This document shows, in pieces, positions 17,929 through 26,719 of a stretch of 64,000 nt of DNA (position 1 is the first letter of the stretch; every line of letters begins with the position of its first letter). A model generated the notes under the pieces. It made no database searches. It had not been told where the DNA came from and saw only the letters and a program-made list of their open reading frames with translations. Location: positions 3,224,001 to 3,288,000 of the forward strand of contig NZ_AP025170.1 of the NCBI RefSeq assembly GCF_003402535.2, in the 5' to 3' direction. The position numbers and the translations under genes were made by a program. Source of the stretch: Cupriavidus sp. P-10. GTDB taxonomy: Bacteria; Pseudomonadota; Gammaproteobacteria; Burkholderiales; Burkholderiaceae.

Positions 17929-19227
17929 TCAGCCGAGCGCGCGCCCGATCAGGAAACGTTTGAGCAGCGGCTGGCCACCCACCGCGCGCATGCCGGTGTT
18001 GCGCACCACGCGGGCCACGCCGCCGGGCAGCGAGAACAGCCGGTGCAGCCCGTCGGTGGCCGCGGTCAGCGACAGCAGGTCGGTAGCGCGCGCGCGCTCG
18101 TAGCGGCGCAGCAGGCGCAGGTCGCCCTCGCTGCGGAAAGGTTCTTTGTCGGCCATCACGCGGCCAAGTTCCGCGACATCGCGCAGGCCCAGGTTCATGC
18201 CCTGCCCCGCCAGCGGGTGCACCACGTGCGCGGCGTCGCCGACCAGCGCCACGTGCGGCTGCACGAACTGGTCGGCGCGCTGCAGCACCAGCGGGAAGCC
18301 CTGCGCCGGTGTCACGCAGCGCAGCGTGCCGAACTGGCTGCCGACCGCGCCGGCGGCGCCCTGCATCACGGTGGCGGCGAGCGCCTCGGGCGACAGCCCC
18401 AGCAGGTCGCGCGCGTGCGCTTCGTCGGCCGACCAGACCATCGACACATGGTTGCCAGGAAGCGGCAGCAGCGCCAGCACCTCGCCATTGGCGGGCTCCT
18501 CGTCGGCCATCAGCTTTTCCGGCGCACCCAGGAACCACTGCCAGGCGGTCTCGTGGTGCGGACGCTCGCAGGCAAAGTTGGCGACCACGCCAAGCTGGCG
18601 GTACTTGCGCGTGCTGACGCCGATATGGCACTGCTGGCGCAGCCACGAGCGCGCGCCGTCGGCGCCGATCGCCAGCGCCGTGCGCAGCTTGCTGCCGTTG
18701 TCCAGCGTCAGCGTGATGCCTTCGGGATCGCGCTCGCATACGCTGGCGGTGCCGTCGTGCCAGGTCACCTGGTGCTGGAAGCCGAGCGCGGTGTCGAGCG
18801 CACGCTCGACATGGCTGGATTCGATGATCCATGCCAGTTGCGGCACCGCGGCGGCGTAGGCGGAGAAATGGAGGTCGCCGTCCACGCTGGGCGTGGTCTC
18901 GGCGGCGCTGACGTCGCCAAAGACACGCATGTCGCGCACCGGCTGGATACGCGACGGATCCAGCGCCTCCCACACGCGCATCTGTTCCAGCAGCGCGTGC
19001 GAGCTGGCGGAAAACGCATAGATACGGCTGTCCCAGTCCTGCGGCCCGGCGGCCGGCACGCGGCCGACGCCGCGGGGCGGCTTCGGCGCCACCAGCGCCA
19101 CGTCCATGCCCTGCTGGGCCAGCAACAAGGCGCAGGACTTGCCGACGATGCCGCCACCGACGACGGCAACCTGGAAAGCGGAGGAATTGCGCGCAGAGCT
19201 GCGCGCGGACGCGTGGGATCGGGTCAT
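17929..19227 (-). CDS. UbiH/UbiF/COQ6 family FAD-dependent hydroxylase
   Basis: This 432-residue flavoprotein monooxygenase has the N-terminal dinucleotide motif VVGGGIVGKSCALLLAQQG (about residues 22-40), a mid-protein GADGARSWLRQ (the DG motif) and the C-terminal FAD motif VGDAAHVVHPLAGQGMNLGL. This set is typical of ubiquinone-ring hydroxylases. Which ring carbon is modified cannot be decided from sequence alone. The start at 19227 adds about 20 residues before the Rossmann fold; a shorter form is possible. Confidence 0.88.
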   Translation of the reverse strand: MTRSHASARSSARNSSAFQVAVVGGGIVGKSCALLLAQQGMDVALVAPKPPRGVGRVPAAGPQDWDSRIYAFSASSHALLEQMRVWEALDPSRIQPVRDMRVFGDVSAAETTPSVDGDLHFSAYAAAVPQLAWIIESSHVERALDTALGFQHQVTWHDGTASVCERDPEGITLTLDNGSKLRTALAIGADGARSWLRQQCHIGVSTRKYRQLGVVANFACERPHHETAWQWFLGAPEKLMADEEPANGEVLALLPLPGNHVSMVWSADEAHARDLLGLSPEALAATVMQGAAGAVGSQFGTLRCVTPAQGFPLVLQRADQFVQPHVALVGDAAHVVHPLAGQGMNLGLRDVAELGRVMADKEPFRSEGDLRLLRRYERARATDLLSLTAATDGLHRLFSLPGGVARVVRNTGMRAVGGQPLLKRFLIGRALG

Positions 19228-19413
19228 GGCTGGATTATAGCCACGTCACTCCGGGGGCCTCCGGGCGGGACGTACGGGCGTTCATTATTTCTTCAGGTCA
19301 TTAGGCTTATGACAAATCAATCGGTGCATAGAACCGAGTTCGGAAACACACAGCCTATATTGAAACGAAATGTTTCTGACCCGGGGACGAACCACCTGAA
19401 GGGAGGTGGAACA
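19228..19413 (+). promoter_or_regulatory. Divergent promoter region, relatively AT-rich
   Basis: The 186 bp between the hydroxylase and the small repeat protein are visibly richer in A and T than the genes around them. A TATATT at about 19352-19357 could be a -10 element for the + strand gene, and GAAAC-GAAAT-GTTTC forms a short inverted repeat right after it. No -35 is assigned with confidence. Confidence 0.35.
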
Positions 19414-19671
19414 ATGAAGAAGGCGCTTTGGATTGCCGCGGTGGGTTTCGCGGTTGCAGGGGGATCGGCTTTTGGAGGCACGACTGGCCCGCGGGACGTT
19501 TATTCCGATGGCGCCAAGATCTCCAAGTTCGATGTGTATTCGGATGGAGCACGCGTAACTGACCGGCGGGACGTGTTCCTGGATGGCGACAGGGTAATCG
19601 ACAGGCGCGACATGTTTACGGACGGCGCCAAGGCCACGGATAAGCGGGATCAGTTCACGGACGGCGCATGA
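19414..19671 (+). CDS. Small secreted protein with D-x-[YF]-x-D-G repeats, function unknown
   Basis: An 85-residue protein with a strong GGGAGGTGG ribosome binding site and a Sec-type signal peptide (MKKALWIAAVGFAVAGGSAFG). The mature part is almost only a 12-13-residue repeat: DVYSDGAKISKF, DVYSDGARVTDRR, DVFLDGDRVIDRR, DMFTDGAKATDKR and a final DQFTDGA. The fixed pattern is D-x-aromatic-x-D-G-A with basic residues after it. I do not recognise a named family. The regular Asp/Gly pattern could suit cation binding, but no known EF-hand or RTX motif is matched. It stands alone between a divergent gene and a strong terminator, so it is a single-gene transcript. Confidence 0.8.
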   Translation: MKKALWIAAVGFAVAGGSAFGGTTGPRDVYSDGAKISKFDVYSDGARVTDRRDVFLDGDRVIDRRDMFTDGAKATDKRDQFTDGA

Positions 19672-19711
19672 ACGTCGTGAATCTCGATTGAGCGCAAGCG
19701 GCGCTCACGCA

Positions 19712-19745
19712 ACGGCCAGGATGACTTCCTGGCCGTCTTGTTTTT
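19712..19745 (+). terminator. Intrinsic terminator after the small repeat protein
   Basis: A perfect 10-bp stem (ACGGCCAGGA / TCCTGGCCGT, 5-base loop) is followed by CTTGTTTTT. It lies 40 bp after the stop and is a textbook Rho-independent terminator. Confidence 0.9.
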
Positions 19746-19754
19746 GCATACGGT

Positions 19755-19787
19755 GCAAATCGCCCGCAAATCGCCCGCAAATCGCCC
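19755..19787. repeat. 11-bp tandem repeat, three perfect copies
   Basis: The unit GCAAATCGCCC is repeated three times between the terminator and ychF. The 11-bp period is close to one helical turn. The rest of the 19672-19989 gap holds the terminator and, presumably, the ychF promoter; no gene is seen. Confidence 0.85.
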
Positions 19788-19989
19788 ACCCCGCCAGCAA
19801 CCCGCAGTCCCGATAGGGTTACAATTGCCGTTTTTCGTGGCAGACCCCGTACAGCCGTCGAGCGGCGCTCGATGTGACGTGTTTGTCTCGTCCGATGCAG
19901 TCCCGCGACTGGCGCGCCCAGTGCCCGTCGCCAGCCCGACCGGCTCCGGACCGCATCCTGCAAACCCTTGATTTTCCTAAGACAAGACC

Positions 19990-21081
19990 ATGAGCCTCAA
20001 ATGCGGCATCGTCGGCCTGCCCAACGTCGGCAAGTCCACGCTGTTCAATGCCCTGACCAAGGCCGGCATCGCCGCCGAAAACTATCCGTTCTGCACGATC
20101 GAGCCCAATGTCGGCGTGGTCGAAGTGCCGGATTCGAGGCTCGGCAAGCTGGCCGAGATCGTCAAGCCTGAGCGCATCCTGCCGGCCACCGTCGAGTTCG
20201 TCGACATCGCCGGCCTGGTGGCGGGCGCCTCCAAGGGCGAAGGCCTGGGCAACCAGTTCCTGGCCAACATCCGTGAAACCGACGCCATCACCCACGTGGT
20301 GCGCTGCTTCGAAGACGACAACGTGATCCACGTGGTCGGCAAGGTCGACCCGCTGTCGGACATCGAGGTCATCAACACCGAACTCGCGCTGGCCGACCTG
20401 GCCACCGTGGAAAAGGCCCTGGCCCGCTACATCAAGCCGGCCCGCGCTGGCGACAAGGAAGCGCTGCGGCTGGTTGGCGTGCTGGAAAAGGCGCAAGCCG
20501 TGCTCGACCAGGCCAAGGCCGTGCGCACGCTCGACCTGGCCCCGGAAGAATGGGATGCCATCCGCCCGTTCTGCCTGATCACGGCCAAGCCGACCATGTA
20601 CGTCGCCAACGTGCGTGAAGACGGCTTCGAGAACAACCCGCACCTGGACGCGGTGCGCGAGTACGCCAAGCAGACCAATTCGCCGGTGGTGGCCGTGTGC
20701 GCCGCCATCGAAGCCGAGATTGCCGACCTGGACGACGCCGACAAGGCCGAATTCCTGGCCGACCTGGGCATGGAAGAACCGGGCCTGGACCGCGTGATCC
20801 GCGCCGGCTTCAAGCTGCTGGGCCTGCAGACCTACTTCACCGCGGGCGTGAAGGAAGTGCGCGCCTGGACCATCCACGTCGGCGACACCGCGCCCAAGGC
20901 GGCCGGCGTGATCCACACCGACTTCGAGCGCGGCTTTATCCGTGCGCAGACCATCGCCTTCGACGACTACATCACGTTCAAGGGCGAGACCGGCGCCAAG
21001 GAAGCCGGCAAGATGCGCGCGGAAGGCAAGGAATACGTGGTGAAAGATGGGGATGTGCTGAACTTCCTGTTCAACGTCTGA
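19990..21081 (+). CDS. ychF: Redox-regulated P-loop ATPase YchF (Obg-like)
   Basis: YchF/OLA1 proteins bind ribosomes and prefer ATP over GTP. The 363-residue length is standard. The G1 loop is GLPNVGKST (residues 9-17), switch regions include [11 protein letters not shown] and [20 protein letters not shown], and the usual GTP-specific NKxD is replaced by NVRE in YVANVRED, as expected for the ATP-preferring subfamily. The C-terminal TGS-like domain ends [15 protein letters not shown] terminator follows 15 bp after the stop. Confidence 0.97.
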   Translation: MSLKCGIVGLPNVGKSTLFNALTKAGIAAENYPFCTIEPNVGVVEVPDSRLGKLAEIVKPERILPATVEFVDIAGLVAGASKGEGLGNQFLANIRETDAITHVVRCFEDDNVIHVVGKVDPLSDIEVINTELALADLATVEKALARYIKPARAGDKEALRLVGVLEKAQAVLDQAKAVRTLDLAPEEWDAIRPFCLITAKPTMYVANVREDGFENNPHLDAVREYAKQTNSPVVAVCAAIEAEIADLDDADKAEFLADLGMEEPGLDRVIRAGFKLLGLQTYFTAGVKEVRAWTIHVGDTAPKAAGVIHTDFERGFIRAQTIAFDDYITFKGETGAKEAGKMRAEGKEYVVKDGDVLNFLFNV

Positions 21082-21095
21082 GCCTGCCCCCGACG

Positions 21096-21132
21096 ACAAG
21101 AAACCCGGCGGTCTCGCGGGTTTCTTGTTTTC
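21096..21132. terminator. Intrinsic terminator after ychF
   Basis: A 12-bp stem (ACAAGAAACCCG / CGGGTTTCTTGT) with a 9-base loop is followed by TTTTC. It lies between ychF and the convergent GDYXXLXY gene and has A-rich sequence on its left side, so it may act on both strands. Confidence 0.85.
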
Positions 21133-21160
21133 TGGCGTGCGCTGGGAAACAATCGCCGCC

Positions 21161-21658
21161 TCACAGCTTCTCCATCTCCTTCCCCCGCAGCCCCACCAGC
21201 AGCGCCTGGCCATCCGCCCCCACGCGGAACTCTCCAAACATGGCCCGGGCGAAGCGCTCGCCCTGCCCTTCCTGGAAGAAATACGCATCGGTCGACACCT
21301 GCACCTGCGCCCCGCCCCAGCGCGATCGCGCCGCCTGGAAGCGCAGCAACTGCTCGCCCACGCCCAGCTGGCCGCCGTCATGCAGCCGCACGAAGCTGGC
21401 CACGCCCTGTGCGTCGCGCCGGATCACGGCCACGCCGTCGCGCGGCGGGCGCTCCGCCGGCCCCTGTGCCGTGCGGATCTGGTTGCCGATGTCGAAATTC
21501 AGCGCCATGTAGTCGCCCTGCATCAGAGAGCGCGGATCGACCGGCGCGAGCCGCAGCAAGACGGTGTCGCCGCGTGCCAGCAGCGTTTCCTTGCCGGCGA
21601 TGCCAACGGCGGCCAGCGTCAGGGTCAGTGCCCACGCGATCAGGATCCAGCGTTTCAT
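21161..21658 (-). CDS. GDYXXLXY domain protein
   Basis: This 165-residue protein has a single N-terminal membrane or signal segment (MKRWILIAWALTLTLAAVGIAG) and the motif GDYMALNF at about residues 48-55, which fits the GDYXXLXY family of unknown function. The start at 21658 overlaps the stop of the DUF4401 gene upstream by 4 bases. The three genes DUF2157, DUF4401 and GDYXXLXY commonly travel together; no function has been shown to my knowledge. Confidence 0.85.
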   Translation of the reverse strand: MKRWILIAWALTLTLAAVGIAGKETLLARGDTVLLRLAPVDPRSLMQGDYMALNFDIGNQIRTAQGPAERPPRDGVAVIRRDAQGVASFVRLHDGGQLGVGEQLLRFQAARSRWGGAQVQVSTDAYFFQEGQGERFARAMFGEFRVGADGQALLVGLRGKEMEKL

Positions 21659-22773
21659 GCGAACTCCTTGCCAGTGCGGCCGTGCAGCAGCCAGTATCGC
21701 CCGGCCAGCAACAGCACCCCCGCCGCGGCCAGCGTGACCGACTTGGCCAGCAGCGTCCAGTGAAGCGCGCTGTAGTACCAGATAAAGCCGATGGCAATGG
21801 CGGCGACGCCCAGGCCCATCCAGGCCAGGGAGGCCCGGCGCAGGGCCAGCCCCAGCGCGAGCGCACCGGCCACGACGGCGGGCGCCGCGGCCATCAGCGC
21901 GCCAAAGGCGAGCGTGCCGGCCAGCACGGCCGCCTGCATGGCGGGACCGACCGCGAGCCGGCGGCCTTCCGCCAGGGCAAAGCCGGCCAGCACCAGCGTC
22001 AGCAGCGCGCCCCCGACCCAGTGCGCGACCGACAGGTGGCCCGCCTCCGGATCGAACAGCCAGGCCATCGGATGGCTCATCCCGGTCACTACCAGCGCCA
22101 TGGCGAGCGCGGCCAGCAGCGTGGCATCGGCGAGCGGCTCCAGCAGTGCATGCCGCCCTGCCGCGCACACGCGCGCTTCGGCCAGCGTGAAGCCGGTCAC
22201 CAACGCGCAGCCCAGCGGCGCCAGCCAGCCGAACGACCACGTCAGCGCCAGCCAGTCATTGGCGGCCTCGTGCGGCAGTCCGAGATGCACGGCGCCCGCC
22301 AGCCCGATCCAGATGCCAAGCCCTGACAGCAGCCGGTGCAGCCGGTTGGGCACCAGCAAGACCAGCGCGCCTTCGAACAGCGCGATGCCGGCCCAGAACC
22401 CGGCGGTCTCGGTCACGCGCGTAAAGCCGAGCGCCTCGACCAATCCATACACCGCCATCCCCTGCCCGCACAAGCTGACCGCCAGCGCGAACTGGCTCGT
22501 TGCGATGCCGCCGCCACGCCAGAACAGCAAGGCGGCCAGCGCGATCATGGCAAGGCCGGTCACGGCCATGGCGACACCGTTCTCGCGCGCGGCCACGAAC
22601 ACCGTTCCGACCAGGAACATCTGGAAAAACAAGGCGCCAAGCCAGCCGGCCGCGCCCATCAGGCAGCGCACCGCCCACGGCGCATGGCTGTGTTCCGGGC
22701 ATTCGCCCTGCACCGCTCCGCGCGCGGCCAGTTCCCGCCAGAGCCGTTGTTCGGTCTGCAAGGTGGTGCTCAT
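21655..22773 (-). CDS. DUF4401 domain membrane protein
   Basis: A 372-residue polytopic protein with about ten to eleven hydrophobic helices starting near residue 35. It fits DUF4401, the usual partner of DUF2157 and GDYXXLXY proteins. The start at 22773 (MSTTLQTEQRLW) overlaps the end of the DUF2157 gene by 4 bases, and its own stop overlaps the next start, so all three are translationally coupled. Function unknown. Confidence 0.78.
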   Translation of the reverse strand: MSTTLQTEQRLWRELAARGAVQGECPEHSHAPWAVRCLMGAAGWLGALFFQMFLVGTVFVAARENGVAMAVTGLAMIALAALLFWRGGGIATSQFALAVSLCGQGMAVYGLVEALGFTRVTETAGFWAGIALFEGALVLLVPNRLHRLLSGLGIWIGLAGAVHLGLPHEAANDWLALTWSFGWLAPLGCALVTGFTLAEARVCAAGRHALLEPLADATLLAALAMALVVTGMSHPMAWLFDPEAGHLSVAHWVGGALLTLVLAGFALAEGRRLAVGPAMQAAVLAGTLAFGALMAAAPAVVAGALALGLALRRASLAWMGLGVAAIAIGFIWYYSALHWTLLAKSVTLAAAGVLLLAGRYWLLHGRTGKEFA

Positions 22774-23798
22774 GCCTGCTCCAGTTGGGAACGATAGGCG
22801 CGCATCAGCCACGCCGCCGCGCCAGCGGCAAGCCCGATGGTGACCAGCCCGAGCAGCAGGAATGCGCCGAAGTCGCCCTTGCCCTCGAACAGCAGCTTGC
22901 CGAGTCCGGCCACCACCAGCAAGATACCCGTCAGGCAGGTCAGGCTCAGCACGACGATGTCGAAGGCGCGTTGCCGGTACCACCACGCCAGCCCGGCCAG
23001 CACGGCCACCGCAAGCACGAATGACGCGCCATCGAAGCGTTTGTCCAGCAAGCTGGTCAGACCCAGCGAGCCGGCCAGCACGCACGCCAGCGCCGCCAGC
23101 AAGCGGCTGCCGGTCTGTCCCCGGAAGCCCAGCCCGGGCGCGCGGGCCACCAGCAAGTGCCACAGCGCCAGTTGCAGCAGCACCGCCCCCAGCAAGGCCA
23201 GCGTGGCGGTGCGCAGGTAGCGGCTGTCGAACAGCAGCGCGAACAGGCCATCCATGCCGAAGCGGATGCTGAAGTAGCGCAGCAGCGCCACGTTGCCGAC
23301 CACCAGCACCAGCCACCAGTGCGGCGCCGCGCGCGCCGCCAGTGCCCACGGCCCCGCCAGCAGCGCCCACAGCGCGAACAGCTGCCAGGCGTCGGCGCCG
23401 GTCTGATAGGTCTGGCCGATCACTGCCAGCAGCACGCCGGACAGGGCCTGCGCGCCGCCCAGCGCGGCGCGGCCGGCCATGTCGCCGGGCGCGCGAAACC
23501 AGGCAAAGGCCGCCAGCAGCGTCACCGCGGCGGCCAGCAGGCCGAATTTGCTGAACTTGTGCAGCTCTTGCCAGTTGAAGGCAAAGAACACGACCACGCC
23601 CGCACATAGCAGCACGGTGCCGAGTGCGAGCAAGGCGCGGTCGAGCCAGCGCAGCCAGTCGGCCGGATGAGGCTCGGTAGCGCGCCAGGCCGGCGCTGCC
23701 GCGCCGGCGTCTAGCCGGCATTGGTCGCGCCACGCCGCCAGCGCCTGGCGCTGCGCGCGGCGTTCCGGCAGCGCGCCGGCGATCGGGGAGGGTTGCAT
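22770..23798 (-). CDS. DUF2157 domain membrane protein
   Basis: This 342-residue protein has a soluble N-terminal ~60 residues with WLRWLDRALLALG leading into about ten hydrophobic helices, as in DUF2157 proteins. It is the first gene of a coupled three-gene unit. Conserved features seen include AFNWQELHKFSKFGLL and GQTYQTGADAWQLFALWALL, both typical of the family. Function unknown; a membrane-stress or envelope role is sometimes guessed but not shown here. Confidence 0.82.
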   Translation of the reverse strand: MQPSPIAGALPERRAQRQALAAWRDQCRLDAGAAAPAWRATEPHPADWLRWLDRALLALGTVLLCAGVVVFFAFNWQELHKFSKFGLLAAAVTLLAAFAWFRAPGDMAGRAALGGAQALSGVLLAVIGQTYQTGADAWQLFALWALLAGPWALAARAAPHWWLVLVVGNVALLRYFSIRFGMDGLFALLFDSRYLRTATLALLGAVLLQLALWHLLVARAPGLGFRGQTGSRLLAALACVLAGSLGLTSLLDKRFDGASFVLAVAVLAGLAWWYRQRAFDIVVLSLTCLTGILLVVAGLGKLLFEGKGDFGAFLLLGLVTIGLAAGAAAWLMRAYRSQLEQA

Positions 23799-23897
23799 GC
23801 GGTCGGGTCGCCACGCAGCCGGCGACGGAGTTGCGATCCGCTCACTCTAGCAAAGGCGCTGCGCCATTGCATCGGGGCGCATGCCGCAAGCGCCGCA

Positions 23898-24302
23898 TCA
23901 GCGTGCGGGTTCCGAGCCGGCGCCGTGCGGCAGCGCACGCCGCTGCGACAGCCATCCCGAAAGCCACGCCGCCAGCATCGTGCCAGCGAGGAAGCCTGCC
24001 ATGTCGATGCCGACATCGAGCCAGCGCGGATGACGGTTGATGGCAAACACCTGCAGCCCTTCGGTCAACAACGCCAGCCCCAGCAATACAGCACCGATGC
24101 GCCGCGCCGGCCACGCGATCAGGCGCGATGCCAGCAGCCATGCCATCGCTGTGAACAGCAGAAAATGCGCCAGCGACGACAGCGGGAACGGCGCGTGCAG
24201 GCTGCGCTCCAGCGTGTCGCGCATGCGGCCGGGGATCTGGGTGCCGACCAGCAGCACCGCCGCCAGCAAGCAGGTGGCGCACCACGCCAGCCGATGTCTC
24301 AT
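23898..24302 (-). CDS. VanZ-like membrane protein
   Basis: This 134-residue protein has four predicted helices and the VanZ-family pattern with FLLFTAMAWLLASR, LLTEGLQVFAINRHPRWLDVGIDMAG and a final helix. VanZ-like proteins are often found at the end of polysaccharide operons with no defined role. The start at 24302 (MRHRLAW) overlaps the end of the Wzc-like gene by 4 bases, which places it as the last gene of the exopolysaccharide operon. Confidence 0.8.
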   Translation of the reverse strand: MRHRLAWCATCLLAAVLLVGTQIPGRMRDTLERSLHAPFPLSSLAHFLLFTAMAWLLASRLIAWPARRIGAVLLGLALLTEGLQVFAINRHPRWLDVGIDMAGFLAGTMLAAWLSGWLSQRRALPHGAGSEPAR

Positions 24303-26719
24303 GGACGCCCTCCTCCCAGCGCCGCGACCCGCGGGCGCTTTTTCATGTTGTGTTGCATGCCGCCGTGCATGCGCGCCTTGCTGTCTTTCGTGCTGTCTTT
24401 GTCCTGCGGGCTCTCTTGCCACGCGGGCAGCGCCGGCAAGGGCACGCGGCCCGCGCTGCCGCGCAGCAAGGCGCGCGTATCGGCCACGCGCGCCTTGTCA
24501 TGGCGCGGCGACACGCCGTTGACGACGCCACCGACCACCACCGCGCCGCAGCGCCCGAGCTGGCTCAGCGCCTGCGCGGCGACCGACTGCGGGGTTTCCA
24601 GCGCGCGCATCAGCAGCAGCGTCGCGCCGGCGAGGTGGCAGACCAGCATGGCGTCGGCCACGGCCAGCACCGGCGGCGTGTCGACCAGCACCAGGTCGAA
24701 GCGCGACTCGGCCTCGGCCAGGATCCCGCGCAGGCGCGGCTGGCTGAGCAGCTCAGACGGGTTGGCGGGCAGCGTGCCGGCGCCAAGCAGCCACAGGCCG
24801 GATACCGCGGTGCGACATGTCGCCTCGCACAGGGTGGCGTTGCCGGCCAGCACATCGGCAAGGCCCACACCGCAATCTGCGCCATCCATGCCGAACCAGC
24901 CGGCCAACGAACCACGCCGCAGGTCGGCGTCGATGAGCAGCACGCGCAGCCCCGCGTCGGCGGCCAGTACGGCCAGGTTCGCCGCGGTGAAGGTCTTGCC
25001 TTCGCCGGCGCGGGCGCTGGTCAGCGCGACCACGCGCCGGCCATGGGGCGCCAGGCCCAGCTGCAGGGCCCCGCGCAGCATGCGCAGCCCTTCCACCGCC
25101 AGCACGTCCGGATGCTGGCAGGCCAGCAGGAACCGGTCGTGGCCGGCATGGCCGGCTTCGGCGCCGCCGCGCAGCGGCGCCACGACCGTGACCTCGCCGG
25201 CGGGCCTTGCCCCCGCTGCCGCCGTCCCACCCGTGCCCTCCGCTGAGCGCGCGCGCTGCCCGAGCCGGCGCTGCTCGTCGCTGAACATCACCTCGCAGAT
25301 CACCGGCAGCGCCAGCCCGGCCTCGATGGTGCCGGCGGACGCCAGCTGCGCGGCGCGGCGCTGGCGCAGCATGGCCACGGCCAGTGCCAGCAACAGGCCC
25401 GCCGCGCCCGCCGCCGCGGCGACCAGCGCACGCGGCGGGCCAGCGGGAGCCACCGACGGTGTCGCCGCATCGAGCAGCAGCGCTTCGCTGCCGCCGTCGG
25501 CACGCGCCAGCGCCAGGCGCTGCGCCTGCCCGCGCAGCGACATGTAGGCGTCCTCGGCGACCTTGACATCGCGCGTCAGCGAGACCTGGTCGCGCTCGGC
25601 TTCGGACAGCCCTTGCAGGCGGCCGTCGAGGCTGCGGCGGTCGTTGCGCAACTGCTCGATCTGGTCGTCGATGGCACGCACCTCCTGGTTCTCCGGCGTG
25701 TAGTTCCGCAACAGCCGCGCGCGCTGGAGCCGCAATGCCGAGATCTGCCGCTGGTATTCGATGCTGCCGTGCAGGTAGGACTGCGCATCCTGGCTGGGCA
25801 GCAGTGTGCCGGCGCGCGCGCGGTGGCGCGCCAGCGCGCCTTCGGCCTGCTCCAGCTCGGCCCGCACGCGCGGCAGTTCTGTGGTGATGAAATCCAGCAT
25901 GCGCCCTGCCTGTTCCTGGCGCTGATGCGCGAGCACGTGGGCGTACGAAGCGGCGATCGCATTCACTACTGCGCTGGCGCGCTGCGGATCGGTGTCGCGC
26001 CATGCGATCCGGACGGCTTCGCCGGATGGCTCGATGCGCAATGCCTCGGCCAGCGCGGCAGCCGCCGCGGCGCCATCGCGCCGCACCAGCGTGAACTGCG
26101 TGCCGGCGCGCGCCACCAGCACGGACAACTGCAGCGAGACCGCGCCGCGATGCGCCGGCGTACCCGACTGGCCTTCCAGCAACGTCTGCCCGTCGGGCGC
26201 CTCAAGGCGATAACGCTGTCCGCCCAGCGCAACCAGGCGCAAGGGCCGGTCGACCAGCGCCTCAGGCACCGTCAGCGCGGCCACCGACACGCGCTCGCCA
26301 CCCCAGCCGTATGACGCCAATGCCGGCAGTGGCGCCGGCAACATTCCGTCGCCGGCGGGCTGCGCCAGCCACGACCACAGCGTGGCCAGCAGCGGAAGGC
26401 GCCGCGGCGCCGCTTCGATGTCGAGCCCGTGATCGTGCACCACCGGCGCCAGCACCGTGCGGCTGGCCAGCATGCCGGTGTCGAGCCCCGCACCGTTCTG
26501 CGCGCCAGGCCGCTGCGCCTGCCAGGGCATGGCCTCGCCGCGCGGCGCGCCGATGAGTACGTCGGCCCGGTAGCGCGGTGGCAACGACGCTGCATAGAGC
26601 GCACCCGCCAGCACGGCCGCCACCGTGGCGGCCGTGATCCAGCCAGCCTGCGCGCGCAGCGGCATCGCGCCGCGTACCGCCGCCATGCCGGCATGCGCGT
26701 CATGGACATGGGCATTCAT
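24299..26719 (-). CDS. Wzc-like polysaccharide co-polymerase with BY-kinase domain, no Tyr tail
   Basis: This 806-residue protein has a first membrane helix at about 27-45, a long periplasmic coiled-coil region with PELER-type chain-length features (about 255-410) and a second helix at about 425-445. A cytoplasmic ATPase domain follows with Walker A GEGKTFTA (about residue 575), Walker A' LIDADLRRGS and Walker B DLVLVDTPPVL. These are the parts of a bacterial tyrosine kinase that sets chain length. Unlike Wzc, the last ~100 residues contain no tyrosine; the tail ends in a Lys/Arg/Gly-rich stretch. The ATG at 26719 overlaps the Crp/Fnr stop. A second, Tyr-tailed paralogue lies at 39374-41614. 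Confidence 0.87.
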   Translation of the reverse strand: MNAHVHDAHAGMAAVRGAMPLRAQAGWITAATVAAVLAGALYAASLPPRYRADVLIGAPRGEAMPWQAQRPGAQNGAGLDTGMLASRTVLAPVVHDHGLDIEAAPRRLPLLATLWSWLAQPAGDGMLPAPLPALASYGWGGERVSVAALTVPEALVDRPLRLVALGGQRYRLEAPDGQTLLEGQSGTPAHRGAVSLQLSVLVARAGTQFTLVRRDGAAAAAALAEALRIEPSGEAVRIAWRDTDPQRASAVVNAIAASYAHVLAHQRQEQAGRMLDFITTELPRVRAELEQAEGALARHRARAGTLLPSQDAQSYLHGSIEYQRQISALRLQRARLLRNYTPENQEVRAIDDQIEQLRNDRRSLDGRLQGLSEAERDQVSLTRDVKVAEDAYMSLRGQAQRLALARADGGSEALLLDAATPSVAPAGPPRALVAAAAGAAGLLLALAVAMLRQRRAAQLASAGTIEAGLALPVICEVMFSDEQRRLGQRARSAEGTGGTAAAGARPAGEVTVVAPLRGGAEAGHAGHDRFLLACQHPDVLAVEGLRMLRGALQLGLAPHGRRVVALTSARAGEGKTFTAANLAVLAADAGLRVLLIDADLRRGSLAGWFGMDGADCGVGLADVLAGNATLCEATCRTAVSGLWLLGAGTLPANPSELLSQPRLRGILAEAESRFDLVLVDTPPVLAVADAMLVCHLAGATLLLMRALETPQSVAAQALSQLGRCGAVVVGGVVNGVSPRHDKARVADTRALLRGSAGRVPLPALPAWQESPQDKDSTKDSKARMHGGMQHNMKKRPRVAALGGGRP

